The notes below the pieces were generated by a model. The model worked only from the letters and a program-made list of their open reading frames with translations. It searched no databases and was not told where the DNA came from. Positions 8,705 through 15,847 of a DNA stretch of 64,000 nucleotides are shown piece by piece (within the stretch, counting starts at the first letter, position 1; every line of letters starts with the position of its first letter). A program made the position numbers and the translations under genes. This stretch comes from an uncultured Acholeplasmatales bacterium. Its GTDB lineage: Bacteria > Bacillota_I > Bacilli_A > Acholeplasmatales > Anaeroplasmataceae. The stretch covers positions 115,027 to 179,026 of the forward strand of contig CALUXI010000001.1 in the NCBI GenBank assembly GCA_944324705.1. Reading direction: 5' to 3'.

Positions 8705-9445
8705 TTAATTTAAGAAATCCTTAATATAAAAATCAACATATATTTTCCAACTTGGCCAATCATGTGGATAATTATTAGTCCAATAATAAACATTAACTGG
8801 AATATCTTTGTTTTTAAATGCTTTTTCTAATTCTTCTGTTTCCTTCAAGCTTTCGTCTTCATTAGCCCCACTAGAAACAACCATTAAAATCTTTTTTGCT
8901 CTTAATTTATTAATATAAGATTCATCTTTTAACAAATTAATAGAGTCAAGAGGACAATTATAAAAAGCTAACTCATCATAATAATCATTAATAAAATATG
9001 TAATTTTATAAATACCTGACATAGCAAAGACACCACTAAATAAATCTGGTTGTCTAATTAACATATTCATAGCTTGGAATGCCCCAAATGACATTCCTAA
9101 ACAAATAGGCTTATAACTAAAATCATATTCTTTAGCTAAAGTAGGATATAATTCCTTGATAATATATTCATAATATTCTTCTTGTCTTTTTAATCTTTTT
9201 CTTTTATCCCATGATGAAAAATTAGAAAGAGATTCACCATCAATATTATCAACTGCAACAACAAATAATTTACCAGTTTCAATATAATATGATAATGTAG
9301 AAATTAATCCTTCATCAATGGCTTCATAAAATCTTTTATATTGGGTAGGAAAGTAAATAAATGGTATTCCTTTACTGCCATAGACCATGTATTCCATATC
9401 CCTATTTAAGCTATAGCTATACCATTTTTCATACTTTGTATCCAT
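8705..9445 (-). CDS. Esterase, alpha/beta hydrolase (esterase D-like)
   Basis: A 246-residue alpha/beta hydrolase. The nucleophile elbow is GMSFGAF with Ser119, and the catalytic histidine is likely His228 in PHDWPSW near the C-terminus. The order fits the esterase D / acetyl-esterase group, enzymes that deacylate sugar or thioester substrates. There is no signal peptide, so the enzyme is probably cytoplasmic. GGTGGTG lies before the ATG, and a good sigma-A promoter lies upstream (TTGTAT-17-TATAAT). It heads an operon with the propeller-like protein, the CBM20 protein and DUF368. It sits between two paralogous anchored proteins, which suggests a local duplication around it. Substrate unknown. 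Confidence 0.82.
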   Translation of the reverse strand: MDTKYEKWYSYSLNRDMEYMVYGSKGIPFIYFPTQYKRFYEAIDEGLISTLSYYIETGKLFVVAVDNIDGESLSNFSSWDKRKRLKRQEEYYEYIIKELYPTLAKEYDFSYKPICLGMSFGAFQAMNMLIRQPDLFSGVFAMSGIYKITYFINDYYDELAFYNCPLDSINLLKDESYINKLRAKKILMVVSSGANEDESLKETEELEKAFKNKDIPVNVYYWTNNYPHDWPSWKIYVDFYIKDFLN

Positions 9446-9466
9446 ATTAACACCACCACTTATATA

Positions 9467-9495
9467 ATTATAATTAATATTTAATATTAATACAA
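9467..9495 (-). promoter_or_regulatory. Sigma-A promoter of the esterase operon
   Basis: On the minus strand, TTGTAT (9495-9490) is followed by 17 bases and TATAAT (9472-9467), about 20 bases upstream of the esterase ATG. The surrounding DNA is an AT-rich imperfect palindrome. Confidence 0.65.
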
Positions 9496-9534
9496 TAAAA
9501 ATTGTCTCATTTTAAACATTTTATACTACAAAAT

Positions 9535-9566
9535 ACGAAAAAAAGACTAGTTTTCGGCTAGTCTTT
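9535..9566 (-). terminator. Rho-independent terminator after the second anchored protein
   Basis: AAAGACTAG and CTAGTCTTT (9542-9550 with 9558-9566) form a 9-bp stem with a 7-base loop, followed on the minus strand by a run of T. The TAG stop of the gene lies within the stem. Confidence 0.85.
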
Positions 9567-10547
9567 AATATCTAAAGCTACAATTTTATTAGCAAAAAAT
9601 AATTTACCAAAGAAATATTTATTAGAAGCTGATTCAAATAAAGTTATAAACTTATCTGTTTCATAATCATAAGTTAAACCTTCAGCCATAGCGGGAGCTT
9701 TTATTTCTCTTGTTAAATATCTATCATCTAAATAATAAATATTATCTTCATCATAAGTTGTAGGAATGTCATAAACATAAAAATAAGATGAAGCTAAACC
9801 ATAAGAAGTTGATAACATTATCTTATCATCACTTACTGCAAACCCTTGAACTTTATCTCTAATAGAATAAGTATATAAAATTTTTGAATCATTACTAAAT
9901 GAACTTGCCTCATAAACATCTACATAAGCATAATAAGTATCAACCCCATCATTTACTAATTCTTCATGATTAGTTTGATATTCTTTCCCGTTATTAAATT
10001 CACCAACATATAACAAATCATTCTTCTCATTAACATAAATAAAGGAAGCAGCTGTCCTAGTTTCTACAACATCTAATACTTCAACTGAATTATTAACCTC
10101 TGTATTAACAAAACTAGAATTAGTTTTATTGTTACCTTTTAAAATATCTACTAAACTTAAAACATAAACTTCATTATCAGCGGATACAAAAACCTTATCA
10201 TCATAACTTGCTATACCACCAAAATGAGTATCATAAGGATTACCAGATAAATCTAAAACATTTAAATAATACGATGTTTTCTCACCAATTACATATATTC
10301 TACTATCCTTACCATTAGACATATAACCACTTGTTAAATAATAAGTTTCATCTTCATAACTTAATTTAGTAACGCCTTGCGGAACATAACCATCCCCTAA
10401 ACCTTCATTAGTAGCCACGTTAGTTCTAATTTCATAATAATCAGGATAAATTGCGTGTTTAAATATATTTAATCCACCTACTACTAATAATAACAATACT
10501 ATTATGCTAATAATAATTATTAAAATTATTTTAATTACTTTCTTCAT
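9558..10547 (-). CDS. Membrane-anchored extracellular protein, probable beta-propeller (paralog 2)
   Basis: A 329-residue paralog of the protein at 7707-8687 with the same layout: MKKVIK, one transmembrane helix, then an extracellular body with GLGDGYVPQGVT, GYMSNGKDSRIYVI and a GGIASYDDKVFVS strand pair. The C-terminus ESASNKYFFGK is almost identical between the two. I chose the ATG at 10547 because GGTGA lies 6 bases upstream; the in-frame ATG at 10565 overlaps the TATAAT promoter element and would probably not be in the transcript. It has its own promoter and terminator, separate from the esterase operon. No catalytic motif is recognised and the role is unknown. Confidence 0.75.
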   Translation of the reverse strand: MKKVIKIILIIIISIIVLLLLVVGGLNIFKHAIYPDYYEIRTNVATNEGLGDGYVPQGVTKLSYEDETYYLTSGYMSNGKDSRIYVIGEKTSYYLNVLDLSGNPYDTHFGGIASYDDKVFVSADNEVYVLSLVDILKGNNKTNSSFVNTEVNNSVEVLDVVETRTAASFIYVNEKNDLLYVGEFNNGKEYQTNHEELVNDGVDTYYAYVDVYEASSFSNDSKILYTYSIRDKVQGFAVSDDKIMLSTSYGLASSYFYVYDIPTTYDEDNIYYLDDRYLTREIKAPAMAEGLTYDYETDKFITLFESASNKYFFGKLFFANKIVALDIKD

Positions 10548-10563
10548 TAATTTCACCGCACGC

Positions 10564-10593
10564 ATTATATCACTTATCTAATATAAAAGTAAA
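10564..10593 (-). promoter_or_regulatory. Sigma-A promoter overlapping an upstream in-frame ATG
   Basis: TTTACT (10593-10588), 18 bases, then TATAAT (10569-10564) on the minus strand. The TATAATG contains an in-frame ATG, so this promoter decides in favour of the downstream start at 10547. Confidence 0.55.
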
Positions 10594-10710
10594 TAAATAT
10601 TCACATCACTTACATAAGAATTATGATTATATTACGAGATTTTCATATTAGTTATATTTTAATATTAAATCGGAAATGTATTACTACTTAGTAAATATAA
10701 AATTTACATA

Positions 10711-10743
10711 AAAAAACAGCCCCACTAGATTTACCTAGTAGGG
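10711..10743 (-). terminator. Terminator-like hairpin in the accessory region
   Basis: CCCCACTAG (10720-10728) pairs with CTAGTAGGG (10735-10743), with one G-U pair and a 6-base loop. On the minus strand a CTGTTTTTT tail follows. No intact gene ends here, so it may belong to a lost gene. Confidence 0.6.
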
Positions 10744-11002
10744 TGTCAATAAATGCTCAGTTTGTAGTGCTATCATAAAAGTAGACACATAGGGGGGTAT
10801 TTTTAAGCAGTTAGAGTTATAATAGTAGGCATACCACATAATAATTTAGATATTATATGTAAATTTCTCAAAATAAAGCTATTATTTGACAGATTGAATT
10901 TTGCTATTAATTCAAACCAAATTCTAGGTATTCATTTTCCAGTGAAAAACTAGGATAAAATTTTAAAAACAATAAAATTTCAACTCATTAAATGACGACA
11001 AA

Positions 11003-11023
11003 AAAAGTGCCTTATCAGCACTT
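11003..11023 (-). terminator. Probable terminator of the antiporter transcript
   Basis: AAGTGC (11005-11010) and GCACTT (11018-11023) form a stem with a 7-base loop; on the minus strand it is followed by TTTTTT. It lies about 200 bases past the antiporter stop. Confidence 0.6.
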
Positions 11024-11100
11024 CTATAAGCAATTTTGACACAACAATTGCATCAATATTATTTGTTAAGTTATGTCTTTGTGCTATCGCTTTGATACAA

Positions 11101-11160
11101 AACGACACCCCTACTAGCAAAACGAAACCCTTACTAGATAAACGACACACCAACAAAGTG
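11101..11160. repeat. Three tandem imperfect 20-bp repeats
   Basis: Units start at 11101, 11121 and 11141, each with AACGA. Units 1 and 2 share about 16 of 20 bases (AACGACACCCCTACTAGCAA versus AACGAAACCCTTACTAGATA); unit 3 keeps only the first half. The reverse complement of the core (CTAGTAGGGTGTC) recurs at 10735-10747. Such arrays resemble transposase-binding sites at element ends, but no transposase is present. Confidence 0.65.
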
Positions 11161-11228
11161 TCGATTTAATCGTTGTTTATATGGCAAAAGGGAGAATTTC
11201 TATCAATTCAAAGCTTGGCGATGCTTTC

Positions 11229-12452
11229 CTAAACTGTAGAGCTTATTACTTCATTGTCATCTGTCTCAACGGGCTCAACTTTTTCTAACCATTTCTTACC
11301 GGTTATGTCTATCAAGAATCCACCAATTGGAGCAGTTATGACAATAGCCAAAACAGCCACGGCAAGAATGATTCCTCCACATGGTAGTCCCATCGATAAG
11401 GCTATACCTCCAATAGAAGCTTGAACGGTTGCCTTAGGTAAATATGCGAAGACGCAAAATAACTTCTCTTCCCAATTCATGCCTGTTCCTAATATGCAAA
11501 GATAAACACCAACCGAGCGGAATATTAATCCTATTACCAATACCAAAATTCCAAATCCACCACTCTCGATGATGTATTTAAAATCAACAGCAGCTCCAAC
11601 AAGGACAAAAAGTATTATTTCAAAGAACTTCCAAATCCCATCATATCCTCTCGATAATTCTTTGGCTTTCTTTGGCAACTTAAAGAGAACCACCATTCCC
11701 ATGACCATGATAGCTAGAAGGGAAGAAATATCGAAATATTGTTTTAGAAGTTCCTCCATTCCTAAAAGCAAAAGTGATATGCCAAAGAATACCAAGACAT
11801 TGATTGCTAATGGAAAATTTGTCTTTTTGTAAAAGAAGATAAGAGCAATCCCTATCATTATTCCAAGAGCAATTCCTGAAATTATCGTCGCTGGAATCAA
11901 GCCAACCGAAACAGCATTGAATTCCCCATTTTGTACTATGCCCAAGAAAGCATAGAAAAGAATGATTGTATAAGTGTCATCTGCTGAAGAACCTGCCAAG
12001 ATTATCTGGGGAATTGATTTTTTGGTGTATCCACCTTGTATAAGTTTGATCATTCTTGGTGATACGACAGCTGGAGAAACAGCACCTAAGACACAACCTA
12101 ATAAAAAGCCTTCAAACCATGAGAGATTGAGCAAGAAGTGAGATGCGACTCCAACAGCTACAATCTCAAAAGTTGCTGGGACAAAACACATCAATATTGC
12201 AGATCTTCCTACCTTTTTAAGTTCACGAAAATCAAGATTTAGTCCGCTTCTAGTCAAGACGACAACCAATGCGATCTGCCTTAGAATCGAAGAGATAGAT
12301 AGCAACTCTGGTGCGATTATATTTAAAACAGTCGGACCTAACAAAACACCTAGAACAATCATTCCGATAAAGCCTGGAATATGGATTTTCTCAAGCAAAA
12401 AACCTATCAAAAAGCCAAAAACAAGAATTAAACCAATTGAAAGATAAACCAT
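11229..12452 (-). CDS. Cation/proton antiporter (CPA type) under fluoride riboswitch control
   Basis: A 407-residue membrane protein with 11-13 hydrophobic segments. It has the CPA exchanger pattern: a VVVLTRSGLNLD segment, GAVSPAVVSPRM, then AGSSADDTYTII with paired acidic residues in the ion-binding membrane segment, and GxxxFxxVGAAVDF later. A short acidic cytosolic tail ends the protein. I chose the ATG at 12452, 8 bases after AGGAGG; a GTG at 12461 overlaps that site. The leader holds a fluoride aptamer and terminator, and proton-coupled antiporters are known members of fluoride-riboswitch regulons, so the protein likely helps the cell resist fluoride. The gene is visibly richer in G+C than its neighbours: 46 of 120 bases in 11221-11340, against 14 of 60 in a line of dnaE. 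Horizontal acquisition is likely. Confidence 0.88.
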   Translation of the reverse strand: MVYLSIGLILVFGFLIGFLLEKIHIPGFIGMIVLGVLLGPTVLNIIAPELLSISSILRQIALVVVLTRSGLNLDFRELKKVGRSAILMCFVPATFEIVAVGVASHFLLNLSWFEGFLLGCVLGAVSPAVVSPRMIKLIQGGYTKKSIPQIILAGSSADDTYTIILFYAFLGIVQNGEFNAVSVGLIPATIISGIALGIMIGIALIFFYKKTNFPLAINVLVFFGISLLLLGMEELLKQYFDISSLLAIMVMGMVVLFKLPKKAKELSRGYDGIWKFFEIILFVLVGAAVDFKYIIESGGFGILVLVIGLIFRSVGVYLCILGTGMNWEEKLFCVFAYLPKATVQASIGGIALSMGLPCGGIILAVAVLAIVITAPIGGFLIDITGKKWLEKVEPVETDDNEVISSTV

Positions 12453-12484
12453 AAGAAGCACCTCCTAGAGCACTGCCTTGCTAT

Positions 12485-12529
12485 AAAAAAGCCAATGATC
12501 CCTACAACAAAGCAGTTGTAGAAGTCATC
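12485..12529 (-). terminator. Expression-platform terminator of the fluoride riboswitch
   Basis: On the minus strand a 15-position stem pairs 12529-12515 with 12508-12494 (perfect for the seven base pairs next to the TGCTTT loop, then wobbles and one mismatch), followed by GGCTTTTTT. The 5' arm is the GATGACTTC that the aptamer needs for its pseudoknot, so ligand binding would prevent termination: a genetic ON switch. Confidence 0.88.
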
Positions 12530-12580
12530 AGCTTAATTAGCAGTTTAGATAATAATCTAGGGAGACTTCATTCCCTACTT
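12515..12580 (-). promoter_or_regulatory. Fluoride riboswitch (crcB motif)
   Basis: Read on the minus strand the parts match the known fluoride aptamer. AGGGA and TCCCT form a 5-bp stem around the loop ATGAAGTC (12571-12564). A linker AAACTGCT (12546-12539) and an AGC close the second stem. The conserved GCTGATGACTTCTAC (12532-12518) follows, and its GACTTC can pair with the loop GAAGTC to make the pseudoknot. The structure and spacing equal those of the Thermotoga petrophila aptamer, except for an extra 12-base hairpin (AGATTATTATCT, 12558-12547) at the first junction. It controls the antiporter at 11229-12452. Confidence 0.93.
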
Positions 12581-12582
12581 AT

Positions 12583-12627
12583 ATTTAACTACTTTTTCAA
12601 ATAACACTCAATGAGAAAACGTTTTCA
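12583..12627 (-). promoter_or_regulatory. Promoter of the riboswitch transcript with a perfect cre-like palindrome
   Basis: TTGAGT (12611-12606), 17 bases, TTAAAT (12588-12583) fit a sigma-A promoter placing the start just before the aptamer. Directly upstream, AGAAAACGTTTTCA (12614-12627) matches the CcpA cre consensus at every position on both strands. Confidence 0.55.
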
Positions 12628-12670
12628 AACAATTCTTTAGTCTTAATAAATGATGAAAATCTTGTGAATG

Positions 12671-12693
12671 AAAAAATGCCCGATTTCTCGGAC
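12671..12693 (-). terminator. Terminator downstream of tRNA-Leu
   Basis: GTCCGA and TCGGGC form a 6-bp stem with a GAAA tetraloop on the minus strand (12693-12678), followed by ATTTTTT. It ends the tRNA transcript before the riboswitch promoter. Confidence 0.75.
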
Positions 12694-12746
12694 AAATATC
12701 GTTAATTTTGACATCCTTAATTTGTATCAAAATGTTAGTTATAAGC

Positions 12747-12830
12747 TGGTGCGGGTAACAGGACTCGAACCTGCACGCCGGGGGCACTAGGTTCTAAGCC
12801 TAGCGCGTCTACCAATTTCGCCATACCCGC
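12747..12830 (-). tRNA. tRNA-Leu (anticodon UAG)
   Basis: The minus strand folds as a class II tRNA: acceptor GCGGGTA pairs with TACCCGC, the D-arm carries TTGGTAGACGCG, the anticodon stem is CTAGG/CCTAG with loop CTTAGAA (anticodon TAG at 12796-12794), a variable arm follows, and the T-arm has GTTCGAGTC. The 3' CCA is encoded (12749-12747). The 84-base length and long variable arm fit leucine. The antiporter island lies immediately downstream of its 3' end, a common position for acquired DNA. Confidence 0.97.
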
Positions 12831-12866
12831 AAGCAAACCTTATTATATAATAGTAAATAAGGCTTG

Positions 12867-15809
12867 TCAATTTATTTTTTGAATAAATATTAAAGAAGCA
12901 GAGGGGGTAAAATCATTATTAGCTCTATAATTTAAACCAACTAAATATACGTTTGAAGTATTAATTAAAGCTTTTACTTCTTGATAGAGATCACTAAAAA
13001 TAATAAATGGAATACTTGTTGTATCATCATAAATATCACCTTTTAAAATTAAAGTACCTTGTTTAGTCTTTTTTTCTTCTAAATTAGTGAATTTAACAAC
13101 AGCGTTAGTTTTTGAATTAAGTTTAATGCTACTTAATGGATTAATCTTATTTGTAATACGATACCCTCTTATTTTTCTAGTAGGATCGTAAGTTATGTTA
13201 AAACCTAACACTTCTTTTTCTTTATTAGTTAAATAATCTACATCATAGTCATCTTGAGTTTTAATTAAATCACTACCCAATAAAGAATCAATTAAAGTAG
13301 CCTCAGTTGTCTTATGTTCTATTAATTCTTTAGTAGTCTTATTATAATCTCTAAATGCTCCGGCATAGATTAAGTTAGTGATATTTTGTTCACTAAGTTT
13401 TAATCTAACCACAAAATCATCGTAACTCTTAAATGGTTTTTCTAATCTTGCTTCTACTATTTTATTACAAATTGCTAAACCAATACCATTTACACAAGTA
13501 AGTGGTAAATATAAAGAATTATTGCTATAGACAAATCTATTAGTAGAGACATTAATATTAGGACCTACTACTTTTAATCTATGTTGCTTAGCATAATTAA
13601 TATAAGCTTTTAATGTTTCGGTAGCACCAATGACATTATTTAATAAATGCGCCATAAAAGTACCAAAGTAATGAACTTTTAAGTAAGACATTTCATAAGC
13701 TACTACTGCATATGCTACACTATGAGATTTATTAAAACCATAATTAGCAAATTTAACAATTAAATCAAAAATAGTATTAGCTAAACTATACTCATATCCT
13801 CTATTATAACTAGATTTAATAAAATCTTCTCGTAATTCTTCCATTTTATCTAAATCTTTATCTGAAATAGCTCTTCTTAATATATCAGCCTTACCTAAAG
13901 AATAACCAGCAAATTTAGTAGCTATTAAAATAATTTGTTCTTGATAAACTATAATACCATATGTTTCTTCTAAAATTGGTTTTAAGTCTTCATGAAGATA
14001 ATTAAATTTTTTGCCATGACGTCTAGCTATAAATTCATCAATATTATCCATAGGTCCTGGGCGATATAAAGCTAAAACAGCTACAAGATCTGTAAATTTT
14101 GTTGGTTTTAATTTCATTAATACTTTTCTAATACCAGTTGATTCGAGTTGGAAAATACCTAAGGTATCCGCTCTACTTAGCATTTCATAAACTTTAGAAT
14201 CATTAAGTGGTATATTTCTAAAATCTTTTTGACTTAGATTTATTTCTTTTAAAACATTAGCTATTATTGTTAAGTTTCTAATACCTAAAAAATCCATTTT
14301 TAAAAGACCTAATTGTTTTAAATCATCATATTCAAGTTCAGTCTGTAACAAATCATTAATACCAATTTGAAGTGGTAATACATCTCTTAAATCAAGACCA
14401 GCCATAATAATACCGGCCGCATGTGTAGAAATATTACGCGGAAACCCATCAATTCTTTTTATAATATATAAAATGTCATAAATATCTGTTTGATATTTAT
14501 AAGTTTCAAGTAAATCATCTATTTTATTATTTAATAATAAATTATTAATTTCTTTAATTCTCTTATCATTAACTTTAAATATTCTAGCTATATCTCTTAA
14601 ACTACTTTTATACGAAAAAGTACCAAAAGTCATAATAGTTGAAACATGATATTTACCATATAAATTAGTAACATAATTAATTACATCGTCCCTTTTATCA
14701 TCTGGAAAATCAGTATCGATATCTGGCATACTTGTACGTTCTGGATTTAAAAATCTTTCAAATAATAAATTATATTTAAGTGGATCAATTTCTGTAATCC
14801 CTAAAGCATAGGCAACTAAACTAGAACCAGCACTACCTCTTCCGGGACCAACATAAATATTATTTTTCTTTGACCATTTAATAAAATCCCAAACTATTAA
14901 AAAATAATCTTCATAATGCATTTCACTAATTATTTTAAGTTCATAATCTAACCTTTTTTTATAGATATCATAATTAGCATTGTTTTTAATTAATCGCTTA
15001 TTTAAGCCTTTATTTGCTAGAGCAATTAAGTATTCTTTTGCATTATCAACCTTATATTTAGGTAAGACTTCTTCTTTTTTTATTTCAATGTTTATCTCAT
15101 TTATTAAATTATCAGTATTATTAAATACTTCATTGTTATTTATAATAAAATCAGGATCAGGATTAAAGAAAGTATAATCTCCATTTTCATTATCTTTTTT
15201 ATTATTTAAGGCTAATAAAAAATCATATACAATTTTATCTTCCGGTTTTAAATATTTCATTTGATGAATATAGATACTAAAAACACCTATATTTCTAGCT
15301 AATGCCATACTATCTAAATTTATTTTAACTAAATTAGGGTTTTGTAAGCTGATTCCTAAATAGAATTTAGCAAATATATTCTTATAATTGTTCAATTTTT
15401 CTAAAGCTTCATCCGGTAAAGATACCATATTTCTAATTAAATTACTTTTATTAGTGACTAAAATTACATTAATACCTAAAGAATATTTAGTTAAAAAATT
15501 TAAATCTAATAAATTTTGTTTATGCAAGGTTTCAATTTTAAATAAATTTTTAAGACCTATATTGTTATATGGATATAATAAAAAAGTTTCCTCTTCTAAA
15601 TTAATACTAATACTTACTTCTAAACCTATTATAGGTTTAATATTTAAAGCTTTACATTTATTATAAAACTTTAAAAAAGCATATAAATTAGAATCCGTTA
15701 TTGATAAATAATCAAATTTTAATTCCTTAGCTTTATTAATATATTCATCTAAATTAACTGCATTATTTAAAATATTATATTCTGTTTGTCCATACAAAAA
15801 ACCACGCAT
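12867..15809 (-). CDS. dnaE: DNA polymerase III alpha subunit, DnaE type
   Basis: A 980-residue C-family replicative polymerase. The catalytic palm has GPGRGSAGSS (321-330) and PDIDTDF (362-368) with two of the three aspartates; the third is in MDFLGIRNL. GFNKSHSVAYA and the C-terminal OB-fold (about 900-980) are present. The N-terminal PHP domain is degenerate: the usual HxH metal site is replaced by YGQTEY, so it should have no PHP-type nuclease activity. I chose the ATG at 15809 because AGGAAG lies 7 bases upstream and the PHP fold begins there. The length is near that of compact DnaE proteins. PolC is not in this window. It is followed by tRNA-Leu and preceded by the Ig-repeat gene. Confidence 0.95.
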   Translation of the reverse strand: MRGFLYGQTEYNILNNAVNLDEYINKAKELKFDYLSITDSNLYAFLKFYNKCKALNIKPIIGLEVSISINLEEETFLLYPYNNIGLKNLFKIETLHKQNLLDLNFLTKYSLGINVILVTNKSNLIRNMVSLPDEALEKLNNYKNIFAKFYLGISLQNPNLVKINLDSMALARNIGVFSIYIHQMKYLKPEDKIVYDFLLALNNKKDNENGDYTFFNPDPDFIINNNEVFNNTDNLINEINIEIKKEEVLPKYKVDNAKEYLIALANKGLNKRLIKNNANYDIYKKRLDYELKIISEMHYEDYFLIVWDFIKWSKKNNIYVGPGRGSAGSSLVAYALGITEIDPLKYNLLFERFLNPERTSMPDIDTDFPDDKRDDVINYVTNLYGKYHVSTIMTFGTFSYKSSLRDIARIFKVNDKRIKEINNLLLNNKIDDLLETYKYQTDIYDILYIIKRIDGFPRNISTHAAGIIMAGLDLRDVLPLQIGINDLLQTELEYDDLKQLGLLKMDFLGIRNLTIIANVLKEINLSQKDFRNIPLNDSKVYEMLSRADTLGIFQLESTGIRKVLMKLKPTKFTDLVAVLALYRPGPMDNIDEFIARRHGKKFNYLHEDLKPILEETYGIIVYQEQIILIATKFAGYSLGKADILRRAISDKDLDKMEELREDFIKSSYNRGYEYSLANTIFDLIVKFANYGFNKSHSVAYAVVAYEMSYLKVHYFGTFMAHLLNNVIGATETLKAYINYAKQHRLKVVGPNINVSTNRFVYSNNSLYLPLTCVNGIGLAICNKIVEARLEKPFKSYDDFVVRLKLSEQNITNLIYAGAFRDYNKTTKELIEHKTTEATLIDSLLGSDLIKTQDDYDVDYLTNKEKEVLGFNITYDPTRKIRGYRITNKINPLSSIKLNSKTNAVVKFTNLEEKKTKQGTLILKGDIYDDTTSIPFIIFSDLYQEVKALINTSNVYLVGLNYRANNDFTPSASLIFIQKIN

Positions 15810-15847
15810 AAGACCACTTCCTAGGCTTAATTTTAACATAAGTTTTA

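Larger units (their letters stand above)
10594..11228. other. Non-coding accessory region, probable mobile-element scar
   Basis: More than 600 bases with no convincing gene. It holds two minus-strand terminator-like hairpins, three tandem 20-base imperfect repeats (11101-11160) and an inverted copy of the repeat core at 10735-10747. The sequence is unlike the neighbouring gene-dense DNA and abuts the higher-GC antiporter gene, so it is probably decayed ends of a mobile element. I could not identify the family. Confidence 0.5.

Noticed and set aside
10803..10914. Minus-strand peptide like FNLSNNSFILRNLHII, possible transposase C-terminus
   Set aside because: Too short and not matched to any transposase motif; the region is described only as a probable scar.
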